A stretch of DNA of 64,000 nt, taken from Colimorpha sp045222295 (GTDB lineage Bacteria > Bacteroidota > Bacteroidia > Bacteroidales > P3). How positions within the stretch are numbered: position 1 is the stretch's first letter; each line of letters opens with the position of its first letter. Location of the stretch: NCBI GenBank assembly GCA_045222295.1, contig JBGUXP010000011.1:62001-126000 (forward strand). Reading direction: 5' to 3'. Positions 23,012 through 30,987 of this stretch are shown in pieces. The translations under genes and the position numbers were made by a program. The notes under the pieces were generated by a model, which saw nothing but the letters and a program-made list of their open reading frames with translations, had not been told where the DNA came from and ran no database searches.

Positions 23012-23782
23012 ATGTTGGATAGTTCCCAAATAAAACAGTGGGCTCTCGAGGTGGGCTTCGATGCCTGCGGCGTAGCCCGCGCCGATGCACTCACCGACGA
23101 GGAATATCCTCTGCGAGAGTGGCTTGCCCGCGGATGGCATGGAGACCTAAGCTACATGGAGCGCAACATCGAGAAGCGTATGGATCCGCGGCTGCTCGTC
23201 GAGGGTGCCAAAAGTGTCATCTGTGTGGTGAGTGCCTACCCTCCCCCCGTTCCCTCCCCACGAGAGGAGTGGTTAGAAGATCCAGGGTGGGACGGCGTTG
23301 CCGCCTACGCCCGCACCCGCGAATACCATAGGGATATCAAGCAAATGCTCTTCGCCTTGCGGGAGAAACTGGGTATCGAAGGGAAATGCTGTTGCGACAC
23401 CGTGCCCATCAGCGACAAGCACTGGGCCACCCGCGCCGGACTCGGCTGGATTGGCCGCCACACCCTCCTCGTCACCCCCCGATGGGGTTCATGGGTCAAC
23501 CTTGGCGAAATCGTCACCACAGAAGAATGTTCTGAATACTCCGATTATTCTGAATACTCCGAATACTCTGATTTCTGCGCCAAGTGCGGCCTTTGCGTCG
23601 CCGCCTGCCCCAACCACGCCCTCGCCTCCGACGGTCCCCCAATGATGGATGTCCGCCGCTGCACCGCCTACTACACCACACATCACAACCGTCCCATCCC
23701 TACCGACCTCAACACACGAGGATACACCCTCGGCTGCGACCTCTGTCAACTCGCATGTCCCTTCAACAGGAAACATCTTTAA
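23012..23782 (+). CDS. queG: Epoxyqueuosine reductase, short form
   Basis: This protein has 256 residues. N-terminal cobalamin-binding features (FDACGVARADALTDEE, LSYMERNIEKRMDPR, SDKHWATRAGLGWIGRH) and two 4Fe-4S ferredoxin motifs (FCAKCGLCVAACP and CDLCQLACPFN) identify QueG, which reduces epoxyqueuosine to queuosine in tRNA. It ends only four residues after the second cluster, whereas usual QueG proteins run about 50 or more residues further. Residues about 172-188 (CSEYSDYSEYSEYSDF) are encoded by 9-bp repeats just before the first cluster. Both features may affect activity. Confidence 0.88.
   Translation: MLDSSQIKQWALEVGFDACGVARADALTDEEYPLREWLARGWHGDLSYMERNIEKRMDPRLLVEGAKSVICVVSAYPPPVPSPREEWLEDPGWDGVAAYARTREYHRDIKQMLFALREKLGIEGKCCCDTVPISDKHWATRAGLGWIGRHTLLVTPRWGSWVNLGEIVTTEECSEYSDYSEYSEYSDFCAKCGLCVAACPNHALASDGPPMMDVRRCTAYYTTHHNRPIPTDLNTRGYTLGCDLCQLACPFNRKHL
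23525..23575 (+). repeat. 9-bp tandem repeats inside queG
   Basis: Units of the type TGAATACTC and CGATTATTC (consensus NGANTANTC) repeat five to six times in frame. Related arrays occur at 40015-40075, 48082-48122 and 51908-51944. Confidence 0.8.
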
Positions 23783-23800
23783 CTAACAAATAATCAACAC

Positions 23801-25825
23801 ATGTACAAACCCAAACAACAGCACTCGTGCACGTTTCGCTTTCGGCGTTTCTGCCGTGCCAAGTGGGCGGCTTACAGCTCGATGCACCGCGAGGTAACCA
23901 TCGGACAGCTGGCAGCCCGCGTAGCCGACAGCAGCCTTGCCAAAGGTGTCGCTACCGTAGCGCTGGCCATCACCCTCTCACAGGGGTCCCTTATGGCTCA
24001 AAGCGACGACGACCGCGAAACACGCACCCTGCCGGAGGTGACCATCTCGCTCACCACCGACACACTGGGCTCCATCTGCGAGCCCACGGCGGTACTTACC
24101 GCAAAAGATTTCCAACAAACAACCATTCATTCCATCGGCGACCTCGCTGCGCTGCTTCCCGGGGTGGAACTCCGCATCCGCGGCGGCAACGATGTGCAGG
24201 GAGACCTTTCCATGCGTGGTGGCACCTTCGACCAGATGCTGGTACTGCTCAACGGCATTAACCTCACCGATGCACAGACCGGTCATCACACCATGGATAT
24301 TCCACTCGATATCTGCATGGTGGAGCGTATTGAATTACTCACTCCGTCCCAATGCCTGGCTCGTGGCCTTGTAGCCCTCTGCGGAGCGGTGAATATCGTA
24401 GTGAGCGACCAATACCGCGACCGACTATTGGCCGATATCAGCGGAGGTTCCAATGGCACCACCAACGCCGCGCTACTGGCCAGTAAGGGGCTGGGGCGCT
24501 GGACCATGACTGCCTCAGCAGCCTACCACCGCAGCGACGGCTACCGTCCGAACACCGACTACCGCCACGGGAGTCTCTTCCTGCAAGCCATGCGACACGG
24601 CAACCGAAGCGATTGGCATCTACAACTCGGCGGACAAATGAAAAACTTCGGCGGCGCCGGATTCTACTCCACCACCTACCCCGACCAATACGAAGCCACC
24701 CGCACCCTCGTAGCATCCGCAAGCAACAACATGCAACTGTCCTCTTTCCACCTTCAACTTTCTGTATATGGCCGACTGCATCGCGACCACTTCGAACTCT
24801 TCCGCGACGGCTACGTAGACAGTGTGCCTTCATGGTACAGCGGACATAACCACCACCTCACCAGCCTTGCAGGGGGCAGTCTCCGTGTCGAACACCCTTG
24901 GGGTGCTGGTAGCCTGTTCATAGGAGCCGACATCCGTCGCGAAGGCATCCGCAGCAACGTGCTCGGTTCTGTGGACAGCACACTTGAGAGTCCCTACAAC
25001 AGATCGGCCGAGCGTACCTCAACCAATCTATATGGAGGCTACCACTTGAGGCACAACCGATTCAGTACCGAAGTTGTTGCCCTTGGTCACTACAACAGCC
25101 ACTTCGGTCCCAACTATGGCCTTGCCGTCAACGCAACCTATCAACTAAACACTAAACACTTACCACTAAACACACTCCATCTGTCTGCCTCCCGTACCTA
25201 TCGCCTGCCCACCTTTACCGACCTCTACTACCAGAGTGTCAACCAGCAGGCAAACCCCGACCTCAATGCTGAGAACAGCACCACAGTGGAACTAACACTT
25301 AACACTAAACACTTGACACTTAACACCTACTACCGCTCCGGCAACGACATCATCGGCTGGGTGAGACCCACAACTGCCGACCTCTGGCTTTCGATGAACC
25401 ACACCTCTGTCAATGCCATAGGTCTCAACGTCACCGCAATCTTTCAACTTTCATCTTTCCTCTCTCAACTCACCTACTCACTCTGCCACATCGAGTCCGA
25501 CAACCGCGGACTCCTTTCCTCATCAGCTATCGACCACCTAGGACACAAACTCCAACTATGGACCACCGTACAGATCTCCAAGCGACTACGTCTCAAGACC
25601 GGCATATCGTTGCGTCACCGCGAGGGGCAATATGTCGAAGACGGGGCGACGCACCCTTACGGAAACACCCTGCTGTTGGATGCTGCCGCTGAATATACCT
25701 TGTGTCCCATCATCCTTTATCTCGAGTGTCACAATCTGCTGAACCACCCCTGGCGCGACCTCGGCGGTGTTCCCCAACCTGGCCTAACACTGCTCGCAGG
25801 AATGCGCCTGAGGCTTGAAAACTGA
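23801..25825 (+). CDS. TonB-dependent outer membrane receptor with extended signal peptide
   Basis: This 674-residue protein has a plug (TLPEVTISLTTDTLG, IHSIGDLAALLPGVELRIRG, LNGINLTDAQTGHHTMDIP, VERIELL) and a beta barrel ending in a C-terminal strand (LAGMRLRLEN). The N-terminus is long and basic (FRFRRFCRAKWAAYSSMHRE), then hydrophobic (VATVALAITLSQGSLMAQ). This resembles the W-S-R-K-x-Y-A-x-F extension of Bacteroidales BtuB-like receptors. The ligand is unknown and no cobalamin riboswitch is present. Two in-frame 7-bp repeat arrays encode LNTKHLPLNT (about 449-458) and LNTKHLTLNT (about 498-510), probably in loops. Confidence 0.85.
   Translation: MYKPKQQHSCTFRFRRFCRAKWAAYSSMHREVTIGQLAARVADSSLAKGVATVALAITLSQGSLMAQSDDDRETRTLPEVTISLTTDTLGSICEPTAVLTAKDFQQTTIHSIGDLAALLPGVELRIRGGNDVQGDLSMRGGTFDQMLVLLNGINLTDAQTGHHTMDIPLDICMVERIELLTPSQCLARGLVALCGAVNIVVSDQYRDRLLADISGGSNGTTNAALLASKGLGRWTMTASAAYHRSDGYRPNTDYRHGSLFLQAMRHGNRSDWHLQLGGQMKNFGGAGFYSTTYPDQYEATRTLVASASNNMQLSSFHLQLSVYGRLHRDHFELFRDGYVDSVPSWYSGHNHHLTSLAGGSLRVEHPWGAGSLFIGADIRREGIRSNVLGSVDSTLESPYNRSAERTSTNLYGGYHLRHNRFSTEVVALGHYNSHFGPNYGLAVNATYQLNTKHLPLNTLHLSASRTYRLPTFTDLYYQSVNQQANPDLNAENSTTVELTLNTKHLTLNTYYRSGNDIIGWVRPTTADLWLSMNHTSVNAIGLNVTAIFQLSSFLSQLTYSLCHIESDNRGLLSSSAIDHLGHKLQLWTTVQISKRLRLKTGISLRHREGQYVEDGATHPYGNTLLLDAAAEYTLCPIILYLECHNLLNHPWRDLGGVPQPGLTLLAGMRLRLEN
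25145..25173 (+). repeat. 7-bp tandem repeat (CTAAACA type) in a TonB receptor gene, first array
   Basis: CTAAACACTAAACACTTACC followed by ACTAAACAC: about four heptamers in frame. The same family occurs between genes at 53796-53824, 54764-54791 and 55756-55777. Confidence 0.85.
25292..25328 (+). repeat. 7-bp tandem repeat in a TonB receptor gene, second array
   Basis: CTAACACTTAACACTAAACA followed by CTTGACACTTAACAC: about five heptamers in frame, 120 bp after the first array. Confidence 0.85.
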
Positions 25826-25839
25826 CAAAATGGCAGTCA
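25821..25839. promoter_or_regulatory. Imperfect palindrome, candidate operator (first copy)
   Basis: ACTGACAAAATGGCAGT overlaps the stop codon of the TonB receptor gene. It shares the CAAAATGGCAGTC core with the perfect hairpin at 25959-25981, upstream of htpG. Confidence 0.4.
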
Positions 25840-25883
25840 AATACCAAGAACAGGGGATTAAACACTGAAACTCATACTATTAA

Positions 25884-25945
25884 CCACCTACCATCTCCTT
25901 ACCAACTCCTAACCAACTCCTACAACGATAGGTGTTGGTAGGAAG
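25884..25945. repeat. Dispersed intergenic repeat (ACCAACTCCTA family), copy 1
   Basis: CTACCATCTCCTTACCAACT then CCTAACCAACTCCTAC, then a short inverted part (GGTGTTGGTAGG). An inverted copy lies at 57150-57203. Both are intergenic. Confidence 0.8.
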
Positions 25946-25958
25946 AAAATAGGGTACA

Positions 25959-25981
25959 CAGACTGCCAAAATGGCAGTCTG
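25959..25981. promoter_or_regulatory. Perfect palindrome upstream of htpG, candidate operator
   Basis: The 23-bp sequence CAGACTGCC-AAAAT-GGCAGTCTG is a perfect inverted repeat, 60 bp before ATG 26041. No T run follows, so an operator or mRNA hairpin is more likely than a terminator. The link to heat-shock control is inferred from its position. Confidence 0.55.
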
Positions 25982-26040
25982 TTCTCTATGGTATATTATT
26001 TGGAGCATAACTGTCATTGAACGAAAAAAACTATTGATAT

Positions 26041-27936
26041 ATGCAAGGCAAATTGAATGTTCAGACCGAGAATATCTTTCCGGTCATCAAGAAGTTCCTC
26101 TATTCGGATCATGAAATCTTCCTGCGCGAGCTTATTAGCAACGCTGTCGATGCCACGCAGAAACTGAAGACCCTCAGCACCCGCGGCGACTTCAAGGGCG
26201 AGTTGGGCGATTTGACCATCGATGTCAAAATCGACTCCAAGAAGAAGACCCTCACCGTCAGCGACCGCGGCATCGGCATGACGGCCGAGGAGGTGGAGAA
26301 ATACATCAACCAGATTGCTTTCAGCGGCGTGACCGACTTCATGGAGAAGTACAAAGACAGCCACGAGCCGCTGATTGGTCATTTTGGCCTCGGTTTCTAC
26401 AGCGCCTTCATGGTAAGCGACAAGGTGGAGATTTTCACTAAGAGCTGGAAGGACGAGCCCGCCCAGCACTGGTCGTGTGAAGGCAATCCTGAGTTCTCGA
26501 TGGAGGAGGACAAGAAACACACCGACCGCGGTACCGACATCGTGCTACATATCGCCGACGACTGCAAGGAGTTCCTCGAAGAGGGCACCATCCTGCAACT
26601 GCTGAAGAAGTACTGCCGCTTCATGCCTGTGGCCATCCGCTTTGGCGAAGAGAGCGTGTGGGTGGACAGCGAGACCGACTGCGACAAGGACGGCAAGCCT
26701 AAGAGAGTTGAGAAGAAGCAGCCCCGTATCATCAACGATCCCGAACCCGCCTGGAAGAAAGCCCCCAGCAGCCTCACCGACGAGGACTACAAGAAGTTTT
26801 ACCATGAGCTGTTCCCCATGAACTTCGAGGAGCCGCTGTTCCAAATCCACCTCAACGTCGACTACCCCTTCAACCTGACGGGTATCCTCTACTTCCCGAA
26901 GGTGCGCAAGACCATCGACCCCAACCGCAACAAGATTCAGCTCTATTGCAACCAGGTGTTTGTCACCGACCAGGTGGAAGGCGTGGTGCCCGACTACCTG
27001 ATGCTGCTGCACGGCGTGCTCGACAGCCCCGATATCCCGCTGAACGTCAGCCGCAGCTACCTGCAGAGCGACAGCAACGTGAAGAAGATCTCACAGCATA
27101 TCAGCAAGAAGGTGGCCGACAAGTTGGAAGAGATGTCGAAGAAGAAAGAGGAAGAAGAGAAGAGCGCGTTGGAGGAGAAGTGGGATGACATTAAAATATT
27201 TGTCCAATATGGTATGCTCACGGACGAGAAGTTCTGCGAGCGCGCCATGAAGTTCTACCTGCTCAAGGGCGTGGACGGCACCTACTACACCCTCGACAAC
27301 TATCGCGAGAAAATCAAATCCCTGCAGACCGACAAGGACAAGACCGTCTGCTACCTCTACGCCAGCAACGCCGAGGAGGAGCATGCCTATATCGAGAAAG
27401 CCAAGGAGAAAGGCTACGACGTGCTGCTGATGGATTCTCCCCTCGAGAGTCACTTCATCAACCTCCTGGAGCAGAAGATTGAGAAGAGCCGCTTCGTCCG
27501 CGTCGACAGCGACACCGTGGAGAAACTCATCCCCCACGACGACAACATCCCCGAGAAGCTCAGCAAGGAGGAGAAAGAGAAACTGCAGCCCATCATCGAA
27601 GGTGAGATTGACAAGCAGAAGTTCACCGTCCAGCTTGAGAGTCTCGAAGAGAGCGACGCCCCCATGCAGGTGACGCAGAGCGAGTTCATGCGCCGTTACC
27701 GCGAGATGGCACAGACCTCGGGCGGTGGCATGGGCTTCTACGGCGAGCTGCCGGAGAGCTACAACCTTGTGGTCAACATCAACCACCCGCTCATCGGCCG
27801 CGTACTCAACGAGACCGACACCGAGAAGCAGAAAGAACTCGTCCACCAGCTCACCGACCTCGCCCTCCTAGGCAACGGCCTGCTGAAAGGCGAAGCCCTC
27901 AGCCGCTTCCTCAAGCGCAGCGTGGAAATGATTTAA
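26041..27936 (+). CDS. htpG: Molecular chaperone HtpG (Hsp90)
   Basis: This 631-residue protein has the GHKL ATPase site: ELISNAVDATQKLKTLS with the catalytic Glu and Asn, SDRGIGMTAEEV, and GHFGLGFYSAFMVSD. Middle-domain and C-terminal regions are complete. It is a cytosolic dimeric ATP-dependent chaperone. The gene is preceded by the palindrome at 25959-25981 and a weak promoter-like TATTATTTG near 25992. Its stop overlaps the convergent lipoprotein gene by 4 bp. Confidence 0.97.
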   Translation: MQGKLNVQTENIFPVIKKFLYSDHEIFLRELISNAVDATQKLKTLSTRGDFKGELGDLTIDVKIDSKKKTLTVSDRGIGMTAEEVEKYINQIAFSGVTDFMEKYKDSHEPLIGHFGLGFYSAFMVSDKVEIFTKSWKDEPAQHWSCEGNPEFSMEEDKKHTDRGTDIVLHIADDCKEFLEEGTILQLLKKYCRFMPVAIRFGEESVWVDSETDCDKDGKPKRVEKKQPRIINDPEPAWKKAPSSLTDEDYKKFYHELFPMNFEEPLFQIHLNVDYPFNLTGILYFPKVRKTIDPNRNKIQLYCNQVFVTDQVEGVVPDYLMLLHGVLDSPDIPLNVSRSYLQSDSNVKKISQHISKKVADKLEEMSKKKEEEEKSALEEKWDDIKIFVQYGMLTDEKFCERAMKFYLLKGVDGTYYTLDNYREKIKSLQTDKDKTVCYLYASNAEEEHAYIEKAKEKGYDVLLMDSPLESHFINLLEQKIEKSRFVRVDSDTVEKLIPHDDNIPEKLSKEEKEKLQPIIEGEIDKQKFTVQLESLEESDAPMQVTQSEFMRRYREMAQTSGGGMGFYGELPESYNLVVNINHPLIGRVLNETDTEKQKELVHQLTDLALLGNGLLKGEALSRFLKRSVEMI

Positions 27937-28403
27937 ATATTCCGCTTACATTCAATCGGACCTGCCAATGGCAGAGTAATGTTGAGGAGCATGCCGTTCA
28001 CAGTGAATGGCTGCTCCTCATCTTTCCATTGATTAGTAATCTTGTCAAATGCCCTATAAACAATCGTACCGGTAGGTTTGGTGTAGGTATATTTGATATT
28101 AATTACTGTATCTTTTTTCATATCTTTCTTCATTTGGGAATAGTAACCCATTTTGACCAAACCCTTGAGGTCAGGTCCAAAAACCACATACCGGTAAGAG
28201 GTTGAATCAACCCTTATACTATCTTTAAGCGTGGTGTCCCAGACATTTTTAAATTTGGTAGTCAAATAACTCCACGAAGAATTTTCTACCGAAACAGGAG
28301 TATCACGAATAGATTCAAACCCTTCATGCTTACTGCAGGAAACCACCGACAGTACGGCCATCAGCAGCGTACCAATAACGATTATTCTAAGACTATTTTC
28401 CAT
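27933..28403 (-). CDS. Lipoprotein, function unknown
   Basis: This 156-residue protein has a signal peptide ending in a lipobox (VLSVVSC, then SKHEGFESI). The Ser-Lys after the Cys gives no clear Bacteroidota surface-export signal (acidic run). The mature part looks beta-rich. I do not recognise a family. It has its own promoter at 28430-28437 and is convergent with htpG. Confidence 0.75.
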   Translation of the reverse strand: MENSLRIIVIGTLLMAVLSVVSCSKHEGFESIRDTPVSVENSSWSYLTTKFKNVWDTTLKDSIRVDSTSYRYVVFGPDLKGLVKMGYYSQMKKDMKKDTVINIKYTYTKPTGTIVYRAFDKITNQWKDEEQPFTVNGMLLNITLPLAGPIECKRNI

Positions 28404-28429
28404 GTCGTAAATCTCTTTTTTGCGACTGC

Positions 28430-28437
28430 AAAGATAC
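28430..28437 (-). promoter_or_regulatory. -7 promoter element
   Basis: On the minus strand this reads TATCTTTG followed by CA, 27 bp before ATG 28403. Confidence 0.78.
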
Positions 28438-28441
28438 TAAT

Positions 28442-28449
28442 TATTTTTG
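28442..28449 (+). promoter_or_regulatory. Possible -7 promoter element for the lipoprotein at 28547
   Basis: TATTTTTG matches TAnnTTTG and lies 98 bp before ATG 28547. The region is very AT-rich, so a chance match is possible. Confidence 0.4.
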
Positions 28450-28546
28450 ATATGGCACGTTTTTTTCATTTTTTTGTCTCTAATACAATATTATATAAAC
28501 TCAATCGTTATAGAAAACAATATAATTGTTCAACGAATAAAAAGGA

Positions 28547-29164
28547 ATGATGAAAACCAAAAGATTCTTTTTAGCTGCACTGATGTGTGCTATTGCCACA
28601 ACCGCTTTAACGGTTGCCTGCAACAAGGACGATGACAATAAAAACAACGGTGACGGCAATCGTCCCGACCCTGTCAGAACTCCCAAAATGGTGGAGATGA
28701 CCTATATTTTCAGAACAAACACCGAGATGCTCACCTATCTCGACATGACTCTCGACTACTACGCTGCCGACGGGACCATCAAAACACTGATACCCAACAC
28801 TGTGTTAAACAATGGCGAAGTTGAGTGGAGAGACACTATCCCTGTGTCGCTTGCCAACTCTCCTATGTTTGGCATGCGCTTGAATGCCGAGTTGAAAGAG
28901 GGTGTCGACACCTCCGCCATGGAAACCACCAAGATTAAAATTCACCGCAGCCACACTTATTTTTATCGACTCCTCGACTCCGTGGGAACAGAAATAAGAT
29001 GGGACTCCGCCTCATTCATCAATAATATTGATGTAAAGTGGTCAAAATTGGACAATCTTCTCCACCAACATGGTCAAGAAAGGGGTCTCTACTCCAATGG
29101 TGTGCTTTTCTCCACAGATGGCACCGTCACAAAAAAATCCTCCTGGCCGCTCGTCACAGAATAA
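28547..29164 (+). CDS. Surface lipoprotein, function unknown
   Basis: This 205-residue protein has a lipobox (TALTVAC at about residues 19-25), followed by NKDDDNKNNGDGN. An acidic run just after the Cys is the pattern of the lipoprotein export signal that sends Bacteroidota lipoproteins to the cell surface, so surface display is likely. The rest is beta-rich with no domain I know. Two adjacent ATGs (28547 and 28550) are both possible starts. It is 18 bp upstream of rfbB, which may be co-transcribed. Confidence 0.75.
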   Translation: MMKTKRFFLAALMCAIATTALTVACNKDDDNKNNGDGNRPDPVRTPKMVEMTYIFRTNTEMLTYLDMTLDYYAADGTIKTLIPNTVLNNGEVEWRDTIPVSLANSPMFGMRLNAELKEGVDTSAMETTKIKIHRSHTYFYRLLDSVGTEIRWDSASFINNIDVKWSKLDNLLHQHGQERGLYSNGVLFSTDGTVTKKSSWPLVTE

Positions 29165-29182
29165 ACACAACACCATAATAAA

Positions 29183-30313
29183 ATGAACATCATCATCACC
29201 GGCGGGGCCGGATTTATCGGAAGCCATGTGGTACGGCTGTTTGTCAACAAGTACCCGCAGTACAAGATTATCAACCTCGACAAGCTGACCTACGCCGGCA
29301 ACCTGGCCAACCTCAAGGATATCGAGAATAAGCCCAACTATAAGTTCGTCAAGATGGACATCTGCGACTTCGACGGTGTCTACAAGCTGATGCAGGACGA
29401 GCACGTCGACGGCATCATCCACCTGGCCGCCGAAAGCCATGTGGACCGCAGCATCAAAGACCCCTTCACCTTCGCACAGACCAACGTGATGGGTACCCTT
29501 TCGCAGCTGCAAGCCGCTAAATTGTACTGGGAGAGCCTGCCGGAGAAATTCGAGGGCAAACGCTTCTACCACATCTCGACCGACGAGGTCTATGGAGCGC
29601 TGGAGATGACGCACCCCGAAGGCATCAAGCCCCCGTTCACCACCAAGGCCTCCAGCGGCGAGCATCATCTGGCCTACGGCGAGAAATTCTTCACCGAAGA
29701 CCTGAAATACCAGCCGCATAGTCCCTACAGCGCCGCCAAAGCCTCAAGTGACCACTTCGTGCGTGCCTTCCACGACACCTACGGGCTGCCCACCATCGTC
29801 ACCAACTGCTCGAACAACTACGGTCCCTACCAATTCCCCGAAAAGCTCATTCCGTTGTTCATCAACAATATCCGCCACCGCAAACCCCTGCCCGTCTACG
29901 GCAAAGGTGAGAACGTGCGCGACTGGCTGTATGTCGAAGACCACGCCCGCGCCATCGACCTCATCTTCCACCAGGGCAAGATTGCCGAGACCTACAACAT
30001 CGGTGGCTTCAACGAGTGGAAGAACATCGACATCATCAAGGTGGTCATCAACACCGTCGACCGTCTGCTGGGCCGTCCCGAAGGCCAGGACATGGACCTC
30101 ATCACCTACGTCACCGACCGTGCCGGCCACGACATGCGCTACGCCATCGACAGCAGCAAGCTGCAGCGCGAACTCGGTTGGGAGCCCAGCCTCCAGTTCG
30201 AGGAGGGCATCGAGAAGACCGTCCGCTGGTACCTTGACAATCAGGACTGGATGGACAACGTCACCTCCGGCGACTACCTGAAATACTACGAAGATATGTA
30301 CGCTGGCCGCTAG
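29183..30313 (+). CDS. rfbB: dTDP-glucose 4,6-dehydratase
   Basis: This 376-residue extended SDR has TGGAGFIGSHVVRLFV for NAD binding, HLAAESHVDRSI, ISTDEVYG with the catalytic Thr-Asp-Glu, and SPYSAAKASSDHFVRA with the Y-x3-K pair. It makes dTDP-4-keto-6-deoxyglucose for surface sugars such as rhamnose. rfbA, rfbC and rfbD are not next to it. The stop codon lies inside the hairpin at 30300-30322. Confidence 0.95.
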   Translation: MNIIITGGAGFIGSHVVRLFVNKYPQYKIINLDKLTYAGNLANLKDIENKPNYKFVKMDICDFDGVYKLMQDEHVDGIIHLAAESHVDRSIKDPFTFAQTNVMGTLSQLQAAKLYWESLPEKFEGKRFYHISTDEVYGALEMTHPEGIKPPFTTKASSGEHHLAYGEKFFTEDLKYQPHSPYSAAKASSDHFVRAFHDTYGLPTIVTNCSNNYGPYQFPEKLIPLFINNIRHRKPLPVYGKGENVRDWLYVEDHARAIDLIFHQGKIAETYNIGGFNEWKNIDIIKVVINTVDRLLGRPEGQDMDLITYVTDRAGHDMRYAIDSSKLQRELGWEPSLQFEEGIEKTVRWYLDNQDWMDNVTSGDYLKYYEDMYAGR

Positions 30314-30322
30314 GCCAGCGTA
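30300..30322. terminator. Hairpin over the rfbB stop codon
   Basis: TACGCTGGCC-GCTA-GGCCAGCGTA is a 10-bp stem at 30299-30322 that contains the rfbB TAG. It is followed by a short T-rich stretch and then the convergent gene. It could terminate both strands. Confidence 0.6.
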
Positions 30323-30327
30323 CATTT

Positions 30328-30987
30328 TCAATGCTGGCTACTGGTGTCGACTTCGGCGGGAACCGTTATGATGCCGTAGCCATTCTTGTCGTATGTGCCA
30401 CGCCACAAGGCCCTGTCCACCTCTATTTTTTTTATAAGGATTGTTTTTTCAGAGTCCTCATACTCGTTGCCTTGTTTATCCACATATATCTCCCAATCAT
30501 AATCCGTCCACACCTCCGCCACTCCATTCCTGAAGTCATATGCCCTGTAGTATTGCAAGGGAACAACGACCTTACCAGTCTTATCAACATAGCCCCACAT
30601 GTCATTCACCTTCACCGCAGCCAGGCCCTCGCTGAACTCCTGAGCATCTTCAAACTGCGGCGTGATGACCATGTGTCCACTTTTGTCAATGAAGCCGCAT
30701 TTGGCATCCACCCAAACGGCACAGAGTCCCTCGCTGAAATGACGCGCACCATCATAGACAGGCTCAATGACAACATTTCCCGTCGAATCTGCGAAGCCGA
30801 ACTTGTCGTCGAAATACATCGTCATCAAGCCTTCGTAGCAGGAGTCAGAGAGTATTGGTACAAAGATTATGTCAATGTCAACGGAGGTATACTCCATTCC
30901 ACATACCGCAGCTGTCCTTCCGCTCTTGCAGCCTGTAATGACGACGAGAGCAAGGAGGAGGGGACAAAAGGCAAAAAACTTCTTCAT
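30328..30987 (-). CDS. WG-repeat lipoprotein
   Basis: This 219-residue protein has a lipobox (LVVITGC). The body has at least three WG-type repeats: DKFGFADSTGNVVIEPVYDG, AKCGFIDKSGHMVITPQFED and DMWGYVDKTGKVVVPLQYYR. These are beta repeats of about 35 residues. The function of WG-repeat lipoproteins is not established. ATG 30987 overlaps the stop of the preceding gene (ATGA), so it is the last gene of a five-gene operon. Confidence 0.82.
   Translation of the reverse strand: MKKFFAFCPLLLALVVITGCKSGRTAAVCGMEYTSVDIDIIFVPILSDSCYEGLMTMYFDDKFGFADSTGNVVIEPVYDGARHFSEGLCAVWVDAKCGFIDKSGHMVITPQFEDAQEFSEGLAAVKVNDMWGYVDKTGKVVVPLQYYRAYDFRNGVAEVWTDYDWEIYVDKQGNEYEDSEKTILIKKIEVDRALWRGTYDKNGYGIITVPAEVDTSSQH

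Noticed and set aside
23783..23800. Cobalamin riboswitch upstream of the TonB receptor
   Set aside because: Only 18 bp separate queG and the receptor start, too short for a riboswitch, and no B12-box pattern was seen near the queG start.
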